64,000 nucleotides of DNA from Actinokineospora bangkokensis (GTDB taxonomy: Bacteria > Actinomycetota > Actinomycetes > Mycobacteriales > Pseudonocardiaceae). Position 1 is the first letter of the stretch. Each line of letters begins with the position of its first letter. The stretch is from NCBI RefSeq assembly GCF_001940455.1, contig NZ_MKQR01000018.1, positions 62,001-126,000 on the forward strand, written 5' to 3'. Shown in pieces: positions 46,501 through 53,037 of the stretch. Below the pieces are notes generated by a model. It was not told the origin of the DNA, did not search any database, and saw nothing but the letters and a program-made list of their open reading frames with translations. The position numbers and the translations under genes are program-made.

Positions 46501-46632
46501 CCGCCGGGCCACCGAACCGGAGGCCCGGTCCAGCTCCGCGTAGGTCATCCGAACACCGCCGCACTCGACCGCGAGCGCGTCCGGGGACACCCGGGCGCGC
46601 GCGCTGACGAGGCCGTGGATCGAGCCGCTCAT
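43546..46632 (-). CDS. NRPS module A-T-C (initiation plus condensation)
   Basis: 1028 aa from ATG 46632. A domain 1-~490: TYTSGTTGRPKG, NVYGPTEVTV, YRTGDRVRR, QHGKLDLK. Pocket by hand alignment: E-I-L-M-T-I-V-V-A-K; Glu replaces the Asp235 that binds the alpha-amino group, so the substrate may be a non-alpha amino acid or a modified acid. T domain ~520-590 with ALGGTSLQA. C domain ~605-1025 with SPHQRRLWSL and an intact HHVVADG active site. Being C-terminal, the C domain should join this residue to the one on the A-T-R protein. It is the first large gene of the eight-gene operon. Confidence 0.93.
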   Translation of the reverse strand: MSGSIHGLVSARARVSPDALAVECGGVRMTYAELDRASGSVARRLRGLGVGPGVFVGLCLERSAEVVVLLLGILKAGGSYVALDPSHPEARLRWVVEDVQPGLLIASEPLRAVLPPCGVPLVTPGDLIGQDAEPEEGGLPAGDPERLAFITYTSGTTGRPKGVMHVHGSACFLIGAITPYLGLGPGTRFLQYYPLTWEIQVLDIFAPLAVGGTVVVPPAHVDTAGPELVRFLRDTRVTAAMLPPALLAELVERPALPDLGTLTYIGEVCLPQVAERWGAGRRLVNVYGPTEVTVAATASDERAPGAAPPIGKPLPGREVHVLDPAMRPVPEGEPGELYVGGPGLAKGYWGLPELTDRQFPVDPFSARPGARLYRTGDRVRRLPDGNLDFLGRVDQQLNVRGHRVERGEVEAVLAAHPGVRSCAAVVQGEGPAARLVAFVVVDSTRDGGDGGVEAELAERLAAELPPIAVPSAVVRLDRLPLNQHGKLDLKALAEHPVPVHTGSGGTAGETQARLAAIWEDVLGVDGVGAADGFRALGGTSLQAVRVLNRVRDDFGAALTARQLLGAGSLAAVAELLDAGGAAPGLPPLVGVDAPATHPASPHQRRLWSLARVKRSASVAYNEASALHLDGRVDVPALGRAVQDLVDRHDAFRSGLHLVAGELVVRVADEVTAELVVEAVGSPAQAERRAAQLGAVPFDLAEPPLLRAALLVLSPTEHVLVLVTHHVVADGLSIDVIDSDLAHCYAARRAGRSPDPVPGTGLRPRDHAAWQHAVADHPALAAGLDRWRELLAGAPTEVRLPEDRPRPAVFSHRGERLNHATGPGLRQAVRRLAADAGATPFAVHLLALAVLVARRTGQRDVLIGSPYSGRPSPAAEDVVGFFTNTAVMRVVLDDDAVPLKVLAAVDDHAQEALEHQYVDFGAVVRALGARPGASGQPLVQVVLAYQGPLRPRAGLEGVRATPWLVDNGTAKADLTIEVNEVGEELVVVLPYNTDILTRSTAEGLLAEYTAVLGELTAAPDRPIRIGGTP

Positions 46633-46676
46633 CGGGGCCCCGCGTCGCGGCGAACAGCCTCGGCATGCGCGTTCAC
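46629..46676 (-). CDS. Possible 15-aa leader ORF upstream of the NRPS
   Basis: GTG 46676 with AGGGGG upstream opens 15 codons (VNAHAEAVRRDAGPR) and stops with TGA overlapping the NRPS ATG (ATGA). The NRPS itself has no good ribosome site of its own, so this mini-ORF could deliver ribosomes by coupling. No repeated rare codons or regulatory amino-acid run. Speculative. Confidence 0.3.
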   Translation of the reverse strand: MNAHAEAVRRDAGPR

Positions 46677-47281
46677 GGCAGTTCCCCCTCGCACGAGCAC
46701 AGGTGACCGACAGCCAACGGTGAGTTGCGCCTCAGCTACAGCAGTTACTGCTTAGCACCTCAGTTACCACCTTCGCGACAGTTCCACACGCGAACCTTTC
46801 GCGATTACAGAACGCAACAGCAGGCTCCCCCAGCGGACGTCGGCACCCTACGCCGCGCGTCTCGTCACTGGCAACCTCGTTGCCATTCCTGCCGGGAACC
46901 CCTTTTCCGGGCACGCCGTTCCACTATCGACGGACACGTCGTCCCCTGCGCAACCCCTAAAGCCTTGCACCAGCACTGAGCACTGGATACACTCCGCCGC
47001 GCTCCTGCGGAGCACCGGCATTGCGAGGAAATCTCGGGAAAATCGGACGTCATTAGGCGGTTCGGGGTAACACCTGCCTACCTGCGCATTCACCCGCAGC
47101 CGACGCGAGGGGCGCGGTTGAGCGGTACACAGTGAACTGTGGTAACCATTGGTGCAGACCTGCGTTTGGGGTCGCGCACCGAGGGCAGGAAGAACGCTCG
47201 TCCACTTTCGCCGAGCAGCCGCTGTTCGGCCCACTGGCGTGCCGTCGGCACTGGGAGAACCGAGGGAAGGAATCAGGTGCT
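46633..47281. promoter_or_regulatory. Divergent control region of the two main biosynthetic operons
   Basis: 649 bases without a credible gene apart from the mini-ORF. AT-richer than its surroundings, especially 46735-46815 and 46990-47060. Elements seen: palindrome GCAGTTACTGC at 46741-46751; direct repeat CAGTTAC at 46742 and 46761 (19-base spacing); palindrome CACAGTGAACTGTG at 47128-47141. It must hold promoters for the minus NRPS operon and the plus CAS/ArgG-like operon; hexamers are not obvious. Confidence 0.55.
47128..47141. promoter_or_regulatory. Candidate operator palindrome
   Basis: CACAGTGAACTGTG is a 6-bp perfect inverted repeat with a 2-base centre, 141 bases before the first gene of the plus-strand operon. 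The ligand is unknown; no regulator gene lies inside the cluster core. Confidence 0.35.
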
Positions 47282-48352
47282 ATGGGCAGCGCTGTGGCCA
47301 GTGCCGATCCGCGGCCGCTGGATCACGTGGAGATTTCGCTGACCGATTCCGAGTGCGCGGACGTGCGCGGGCGGCTGGCCGAGTTCGCGCGCGCGAGCAA
47401 CGACCTGCCGCTCGACAGCGAAGACCTCCTCGCCGACGCCGAGGTGGCCGGGAAGGTGCTGCCCGACCGCCTGGTCCGCGCGCTGCGCGGGTTCCGGCGC
47501 GGGGGCAACGACACCGGCGCCCTGCTGATCAGGAACGTGCCCACCGACACCGCCCTGCCGCCCACCCCGCACGACGGGTACTCCGGGCACTGGACCGAGG
47601 TGCCGGTCGCGACCTTCGCCCAGCTCGCCGTCGTCTCCCAGCTCGGCGAGGTCATCGCCTACGCCGACGAGAAGGCGGGCAACCTCATCCAGGACGTGGT
47701 CCCGGTCCGCGGCGCGGAAGCGCGGCAGGAGAACACCGGCACCGTCTACCTGGAACTGCACACCGAGAACGGGTTCCACCCGCACAAACCGGACTTCATC
47801 ACGCTGCTGTGCCTGCGCCCCGACCACGGCCGCGCCAGCCACACCGTCGTCGGCGGCGCCGCCGAGGTGCTGCCGGAGCTGTCTGCGGCCTGCACCGCGG
47901 CGCTGCGCAGGCCGGAGTTCCGGCTGCGGGTGAGCAGCTCGTTCGGCGCGGGCGCCGACCTGCGCACCGAACCGGTCGCGGTGCTGTCCGGTCCGGTCGA
48001 CTCCCCCGAGTTCCTCGCCGACTTCCACACCATGGAGCCGCTGACCGGCGCGGCCGCCGCCGCGCTCGACGAGCTGAAGGCGGCGCTGCTGAGGTCGCTG
48101 CGCGGGGCCAGGCTCGACGCGGGCGACCTGCTGGTCATCGACAACCGCACCGCCGTCCACGGCCGCACCCCGTTCACCGCCCGCTACGACGAGACCGACC
48201 GCTGGCTGCGTCGCTGCTTCGCGGTGTCCGACCTGCGCCGCTCGCGCGGGGTGCGCAGCCCCGGCTCGCGGGTGTGCGCGCCGCTCGCGGTGATCGGGCT
48301 GTCGGGCACCCACCCCCGGACCGAGGAGGACGCGCGGTGCAGCAGTTCCTGA
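47282..48352 (+). CDS. Clavaminate synthase-like Fe(II)/2OG oxygenase (amino-acid beta-hydroxylase type)
   Basis: 356 aa from ATG 47282 (GAAGGA upstream; the frame is open further back but lacks a better start). Family signature: LELHTENGFHPHKPD with metal His160/Glu162 (HxE, as in CAS, VioC and AsnO instead of HxD), distal His in DNRTAVHGRTPF and the 2OG Arg in DRWLRRCF. Related enzymes hydroxylate C3 of Arg, Asn, Lys or similar free amino acids. Together with the second copy at 50283 and the ArgG-like enzyme it probably prepares an unusual building block. Overlaps the next gene by 16 bases. Confidence 0.92.
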   Translation: MGSAVASADPRPLDHVEISLTDSECADVRGRLAEFARASNDLPLDSEDLLADAEVAGKVLPDRLVRALRGFRRGGNDTGALLIRNVPTDTALPPTPHDGYSGHWTEVPVATFAQLAVVSQLGEVIAYADEKAGNLIQDVVPVRGAEARQENTGTVYLELHTENGFHPHKPDFITLLCLRPDHGRASHTVVGGAAEVLPELSAACTAALRRPEFRLRVSSSFGAGADLRTEPVAVLSGPVDSPEFLADFHTMEPLTGAAAAALDELKAALLRSLRGARLDAGDLLVIDNRTAVHGRTPFTARYDETDRWLRRCFAVSDLRRSRGVRSPGSRVCAPLAVIGLSGTHPRTEEDARCSSS

Positions 48353-49554
48353 CCACCCTCGACGAGCTGGCCGCCCGACCCCCGCAGCACCTGCTGCTGC
48401 TCTACTCCGGCGGCCTGGACGGGACCTTCCTGCTGCACCGGCTGCGCGAGCTGGACAGCAAGGTCACCGCGCTCAACGTGCGGATCGGGGACACCGAGCC
48501 CGCCGACACCGCCGCCGCGCAGGCGCGCGCGTTCGGGGCCGACTTCCGCGACGTCGACGCCACCGACGAGTTCTTCGCCGAGTTCCTCCCGGCGGCGATC
48601 CACGCCGACGCCTGCTTCCAGGGCGAGTTCCCGGTCAGCTCCACGATCACCCGGCCGCTCATGGCGCGGGCGGCGGTGCGGGTGGCCCGCGAGCTGGGCT
48701 GCGACGTGATCGGCCACACCGCCACCTACATGCAGAACAGCTCGATCCGGCTGTCCGGGTCGATCTCCGCGCTGGACCCGGGGATCGGCGTGGCCGCGCC
48801 GTTCCTCGGGTCGGACCTGCCGCGCTCGGCGAAGCTCGCCGCGCTGGCGGGCACCGGGGTGAGCTTCCCGGAGGGCATCCACAGCATCGACGCCAACCCG
48901 TGGGCGCGGGTGATCGAGTGCGGGTCGCTGGAGAGCCCCGAGAACCGGCTCGACGAGAGCGTCTTCCGCTGGACCAACGACATCGCGGACGCCCCGGACG
49001 AGCCGGTGGAGATCGCGCTGACCTTCGCCGCGGGCCTGCCGGTGGAGCTGGACGGGACCGCGCTGCCGTTGCCTGAGCTGGTGTCCCGGCTGAACGCGCT
49101 CGGCGGGGAGCACGCCGTCGGCCGGTCGTCCGGGCTGGAGGACACCCCGTTCGGCGTGAAGAACCACGAGATCCGCGAGGCACCGGCCGCGGCGATCATC
49201 ATCAAGGCGCACCAGGTCCTCGCGAACGCCGTGTGCACCAACCAGGAGCACGCGGTGCGCGCCGGCATCGCCCGCGAGTGGACGAACGCCGTCGTGCACG
49301 GCCAGTGGTTCGGCAACCTCGGTGAGAGCCTGGCCCGCTGCCTGGCCGACCTCGACCGCCCGCTCACCGGGGCGGTGCGGCTCAAGCTGCACAAGGGCAA
49401 CCTGGTCGTGATCGGCACCGACTCCCCGAACGGGCTCTACTACACCCGGCACGGCGCGGAGTTCCACGACGTCATGAACAGCTACTCCTACGCACCCTGG
49501 CTGGCCCTGGCCACGTGGCCGGACCGACTGCGACGACCCGGAACGGTGACATGA
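48337..49554 (+). CDS. Argininosuccinate synthase-like ATP-dependent ligase
   Basis: 405 aa from GTG 48337 with GAGGAGG inside the upstream gene. PP-loop LLYSGGLDGTFLLH matches ArgG (SGGLDT) except for Gly after Asp. VIGHTATYMQNSS takes the place of the ArgG aspartate-binding loop (GxTxKGND), so the conserved Asn-Asp is lost. GVKNHEIREAPAAAIII and VRLKLHKGNLVVIGTDSPNGLY align with the ArgG C-terminal dimer region. No ArgH-like lyase is nearby. It probably activates a ureido or carboxyl group by AMP and adds an amine other than aspartate, within the building-block pathway. Confidence 0.85.
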   Translation: MQQFLTTLDELAARPPQHLLLLYSGGLDGTFLLHRLRELDSKVTALNVRIGDTEPADTAAAQARAFGADFRDVDATDEFFAEFLPAAIHADACFQGEFPVSSTITRPLMARAAVRVARELGCDVIGHTATYMQNSSIRLSGSISALDPGIGVAAPFLGSDLPRSAKLAALAGTGVSFPEGIHSIDANPWARVIECGSLESPENRLDESVFRWTNDIADAPDEPVEIALTFAAGLPVELDGTALPLPELVSRLNALGGEHAVGRSSGLEDTPFGVKNHEIREAPAAAIIIKAHQVLANAVCTNQEHAVRAGIAREWTNAVVHGQWFGNLGESLARCLADLDRPLTGAVRLKLHKGNLVVIGTDSPNGLYYTRHGAEFHDVMNSYSYAPWLALATWPDRLRRPGTVT

Positions 49555-50222
49555 GCGACGACAAGCGGACCCTGGTCGACCTCTCGCACGTGGTGCGGCA
49601 CGGCATGACCACCTACCCGGGGCTGCCCGGGCCGGTGATCGAGGACCACATGTCCTTCGCCGACTCGCAGGGCCGGTACTCCCCCGGCACCGAGTTCCAG
49701 ATCGGGCGGATCACCCTCGTCGCCAACACCGGCACCTACGTCGACGTGCCCGCGCACCGCTTCACCGGCGGCTCCGACCTGTCGGAGGTGCCGCTGTCGA
49801 CCTTCGTCGACCTGGAGGGCGTCGCCGTCTCCGCCACCGGCGCCGCGGCCGTCGGCCCCGAGGCGTTCGACGGTGTCGACGTCACCGGCAAGGCCGTGCT
49901 CGTGCACACCGGCTGGGACAGGCACTGGGACACCCCGCACTACGGCGACGCGGGCCACCCGTTCCTGACCGCGGACGCCGTGGCGTGGCTGGTCGAGCGC
50001 GGGCCGGTCATCGTCGGCATCGACTCGGTGAACATCGACGACATGGCCGACCTGAGCCGCCCGGCGCACACCGGGCTGCTCGCGGCGGGCATCCCCTGCG
50101 TGGAGCACATGACCGGCCTGGAGCAGGTGGTGGGCACCCGGTTCCGGTTCCACGCCGCGCCGATCGCCGTGGCCGGGATGGGCACCTTCTCGGTCCGCGC
50201 GTACGCGCTCGTCGACGGGTGA
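49551..50222 (+). CDS. Cyclase/kynurenine-formamidase-like protein
   Basis: 223 aa, ATGA-coupled to the ArgG-like gene. Cyclase fold (PF04199): DLSHVVRHGMTTYPGLP, the metal motif region ANTGTYVDVPAHRF, and LVHTGWDRHW. The classical HxGTHxDxPxH has Asn and Tyr in place of the first two His, while Asp and the last His remain; this variant subgroup may use another metal arrangement. Kynurenine formamidases and polyketide-type cyclases belong here. In this operon it may hydrolyse or cyclise an amide or lactam of the building block. Confidence 0.85.
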   Translation: MSDDKRTLVDLSHVVRHGMTTYPGLPGPVIEDHMSFADSQGRYSPGTEFQIGRITLVANTGTYVDVPAHRFTGGSDLSEVPLSTFVDLEGVAVSATGAAAVGPEAFDGVDVTGKAVLVHTGWDRHWDTPHYGDAGHPFLTADAVAWLVERGPVIVGIDSVNIDDMADLSRPAHTGLLAAGIPCVEHMTGLEQVVGTRFRFHAAPIAVAGMGTFSVRAYALVDG

Positions 50223-50282
50223 CCCGCGGCGCCCCACCAGCCAGGCGGAGGATCCCACCAGCCCCACGGAGGTCGTGAGCCC

Positions 50283-51311
50283 ATGGAGAAGCACCACCTC
50301 GATCCCGCGAGCGCCGCGGCGCTCGACGAGCTCGTCCGGGAGGTCACCGCGCAGGTGTCCACCGTGCACGGCGCCGAGTTCCACCGGCTGGCCGCCGTGC
50401 TCGCCCACGAGCTGCCGCGCGGCCTGCGGGAGGTGTTCGTCGACTTCCGGCTGCGCGAGCCGTCCGGCGCGCTGTTGCTGTCCGGGCTGCCGGTGGACGA
50501 CGACCGGATCGGGCCGACCCCCGCGCACTGGTACCCGGACCCCGACGAGGTGTCGCCGTCGCTGCGCGAAGAGGTCGCGTTCGGCCTGCTGGCGCAGCTG
50601 CTCGGTGACCCCTTCGGCTTCGCGACCCTGCACAACGGGCTGCTGGTGCACAACATCATCCCGATCAAGGGGTACGAGAAGGAGCAGATCGCCTTCGGCT
50701 CCGACGAGAAGCTGGAGTGGCACACCGAGGAGGCGTTCCACGTCCACCGGTCGGCCTACACCGCGCTGCTCTGCCTGCGCAACCCCGCAGGCGCGCCGAC
50801 CACCTACGCCGACATCGCCGACCTGGAGATCAGCGCGGCGGACCGCGCGGTGCTCCGCCAGCCGCTGTTCGAGACCCGGCCCAGCGGCTCGCACTCCGCC
50901 GAGCGCAACAAGTTCCGCGAGCTGCTGCCCGAGTCCGACCACGAGCGGTGGGGCCGCAGCTTCGCCGCCACCGAGGGCATCCACTCCGACCCGGTCGTGC
51001 AGCCGGTGCTGCGCGGGGCCGAGGACCGGCCCTACCTCTGCCTGGACCCGGACTGCATGACCGCCGTCGACGACGAAGCGGCCGCGGCGCTGGCCAGGCT
51101 GGTCGCCGAGGTCGACCGCAGGATCCAGGACGTCACGCTCACCCCCGGCGACGTGCTGTTCATGGACAACGACCGGGCCATCCACGGCCGCAAGCCGTTC
51201 AAGGCGCACTTCGACGGCAACGACCGGTGGCTCAAGCGGATGAACATCGCCCGCGACCTCAGGCCCTCCCGTGACCGCAGGCTGTCCCCGGACAGCCGCG
51301 TCATCTTCTAG
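50283..51311 (+). CDS. Clavaminate synthase-like Fe(II)/2OG oxygenase, second copy
   Basis: 342 aa; GGAGGT ten bases before the ATG. Metal site HTE at His147/Glu149 in LEWHTEEAFHVHRS, distal His in NDRAIHGRKPF, 2OG Arg in DRWLKRMN. TLHNGLLVHNIIPIKGYEKEQ is typical of the VioC/arginine-hydroxylase subgroup. Only distantly similar to the copy at 47282, so the two likely act on different positions or intermediates. Its TAG stop interleaves with the stop of the convergent HAD gene (shared CTAG). Confidence 0.92.
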   Translation: MEKHHLDPASAAALDELVREVTAQVSTVHGAEFHRLAAVLAHELPRGLREVFVDFRLREPSGALLLSGLPVDDDRIGPTPAHWYPDPDEVSPSLREEVAFGLLAQLLGDPFGFATLHNGLLVHNIIPIKGYEKEQIAFGSDEKLEWHTEEAFHVHRSAYTALLCLRNPAGAPTTYADIADLEISAADRAVLRQPLFETRPSGSHSAERNKFRELLPESDHERWGRSFAATEGIHSDPVVQPVLRGAEDRPYLCLDPDCMTAVDDEAAAALARLVAEVDRRIQDVTLTPGDVLFMDNDRAIHGRKPFKAHFDGNDRWLKRMNIARDLRPSRDRRLSPDSRVIF

Positions 51312-51979
51312 TGCCCCTGCTCGTGCCCACCCCGGCCCGCACCAGCCGCCAGCACCGCGAAGGCCTCGGCCGGGGTGGCCACCACGACGTCCGGGCGGGG
51401 ACCGACCTCGGGCACCCGGGCGCCGTGGGAGATCCACAGGGTCCGCATGCCCACCGCGGCACCACCGGCGACGTCGTTCTCCAGGGAGTCACCGACCATC
51501 CAGGCCCCGTCCAGGTCCGCCCCCGCCCGCTCCGCCACGAGGCGGAACACGGCGGGGTCGGGCTTGGGGGCCACCTCGTCCTCGGCGTAGCAGACCACGT
51601 CGAACAGGTCGAGCAGGCCACCGCCCAGCTTGGGCAGCTGGTCCACCGCGGTGCCGTTGGTGAGCAGGGCCTGGCGCCAACCCCGCTCGCGCAGGTCGCG
51701 CAGTCCACTCAGGACACCATCGAGCGGGCGGGCCAGCCTCGGCACCCCCTCGGCGAAGGCGTCGCGCAGGTCCCGCCAGGACTCGGTGAACCCGAACTTG
51801 GTGATGATGTTGGTGAAGGACACCTGCGGCGTGGCCGGGCTGGCGGCTTCGGCGCGCAGGAACTCCAGGGCGTCGGGGCCCAACCCGCGGCTGTCGACGA
51901 GTTGGACCAGCCACCTGTCCGCGGCGGCGGTGCTGTCGACGAGGGTGTCATCGAGGTCGAACACGGCGAAGGGGCGCAC
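51308..51979 (-). CDS. HAD superfamily hydrolase
   Basis: 223 aa. All four HAD motifs: FDLDDTLVDS (8-17), LLTNGT, Lys in VAPKPDPAVF, and MVGDSLENDVAG. The helical cap between motifs I and II is that of subfamily IA phosphatases. Could dephosphorylate a pathway intermediate; notably a CPT-like kinase is in the cluster and a phosphatase would be its natural counterpart, but nothing in the sequence proves this link. Confidence 0.9.
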   Translation of the reverse strand: MRPFAVFDLDDTLVDSTAAADRWLVQLVDSRGLGPDALEFLRAEAASPATPQVSFTNIITKFGFTESWRDLRDAFAEGVPRLARPLDGVLSGLRDLRERGWRQALLTNGTAVDQLPKLGGGLLDLFDVVCYAEDEVAPKPDPAVFRLVAERAGADLDGAWMVGDSLENDVAGGAAVGMRTLWISHGARVPEVGPRPDVVVATPAEAFAVLAAGAGRGGHEQGH

Positions 51980-52008
51980 AGCACAGGAATGTACCGAACC
52001 GCGCGCCC

Positions 52009-52033
52009 GTCGGTGTCACTCCCTCGCACCGAC
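52009..52033 (-). terminator. Candidate hairpin at the aldo/keto reductase stop
   Basis: GTCGGTG (52009-52015) pairs with CACCGAC (52027-52033) across 11 bases, spanning the stop codon of the aldo/keto reductase gene. Confidence 0.25.
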
Positions 52034-52963
52034 CGGCGCGGGCAGCGCGTTCAGCTCGGCCAGTTCTTCCCCGCTCAGGGTGACATCCGCTGCCGCGGCG
52101 TTCTCCGCGAGGTACTTCGGGTTCTTGGTCCCGGGGATCGGGATCACGTGCTCGCCTTGGGCCAGCAGCCACGCCAGGGCGACCTGGGCGGGGGTCACCC
52201 CGTGGCGCCGCCCGATGGCCCGGACCGCGTCCACCAGCAGCCGGTTGGCCGCCAGCGCCTCCTCGGTGAACCTCGGCATCTGCGCGCGGAAGTCGCCGCG
52301 CTCGAGGTCGGCGGGCGTGGTGTAGCGGCCGGTCAGCAGACCGCCGCCGACCGGGGAGTGGCAGAGGAAGGCGATGCCGCGCTCGGCGCAGTACGGGACG
52401 ACGTCAGCGAGGAAGTCCCTGGTGAACAGCGAGAGCTCGGACTGGACCGCCTGCACGGGGTGGACCCGGTGCGCCCGCTGGAGTTCGTCGAGCGCCATTT
52501 CGGAGATGCCGATGTGGCGGGCCTTCCCGGCGGCCACGAGCTGCGCGAGGGCGCCCCAGCTCTCCTCGACCGGCACGTCGGGGTCGACGCGGTGCAGGAA
52601 GTAGATGTCGACGTGGTCGGTGCCCAGCCGCCGCAGGCTCGCCTCCAGCGCCGACCGCAGGTACTCCGGGCGGCCGTTGAGGGAGAAGTCGTTGCCGTCG
52701 AAGCGAACCCCGCCCTTGGTGGAGAGCACGACCTCCGACCGCCTGCCGCGCAAGGCGCGACCGACCAGCTCCTCGTTGGTGAACGGCCCGTAGACGTCCG
52801 CGGTGTCGATGAGGGTGACGCCGAGGTCGACCGCCTGGCGGATCACGCTTTCCGACGTGCTGTCGTCGCGGCTGCCCGGGTCGTAGGCGAAGGACATGCC
52901 CATGGTGCCCAACCCGATGCGCCCGCACACCGGCCCACCGGCACCCAGGTTCGTGGTAAGCAT
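52016..52963 (-). CDS. Aldo/keto reductase
   Basis: 315 aa. (beta/alpha)8 barrel with the catalytic tetrad: Asp in LIDTADVYGPF with Tyr, Lys in VVLSTKGG, His in IYFLHRVDP. C-terminal IPIPGTKNPKYLAENA binds NADPH. Resembles the YakC/pyridoxal-reductase-like AKRs. Divergent from the APC permease. It may reduce an aldehyde such as one released by the R domain, but general-metabolism roles are equally likely. Confidence 0.93.
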   Translation of the reverse strand: MLTTNLGAGGPVCGRIGLGTMGMSFAYDPGSRDDSTSESVIRQAVDLGVTLIDTADVYGPFTNEELVGRALRGRRSEVVLSTKGGVRFDGNDFSLNGRPEYLRSALEASLRRLGTDHVDIYFLHRVDPDVPVEESWGALAQLVAAGKARHIGISEMALDELQRAHRVHPVQAVQSELSLFTRDFLADVVPYCAERGIAFLCHSPVGGGLLTGRYTTPADLERGDFRAQMPRFTEEALAANRLLVDAVRAIGRRHGVTPAQVALAWLLAQGEHVIPIPGTKNPKYLAENAAAADVTLSGEELAELNALPAPVGARE

Positions 52964-53037
52964 GTCGCCATCCTAGTTCAGCTGCGCCCGCAGCTGTGTT
53001 CACAACCCGTGCCCACCAGTTCCTCTGTGGAGGCAGC

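Noticed and set aside
46725-46979. An 84-codon plus-strand frame in the divergent control region
   Set aside because: No ribosome site, low position-3 GC and no recognisable sequence; the region looks regulatory.
27347-51311. Idea that the cluster is chloramphenicol itself
   Set aside because: Genes for p-aminophenylalanine (PabAB, PapA-C), the flavin halogenase and the CmlI-type N-oxygenase are absent in the window, and an additional condensation-domain module is present.
27347-51311. Idea that the cluster makes nocardicin, suggested by the CSTG motif of the SAM transferase
   Set aside because: No NocA/NocB-like multi-module NRPS with the beta-lactam-forming architecture; only the transferase motif is reminiscent.
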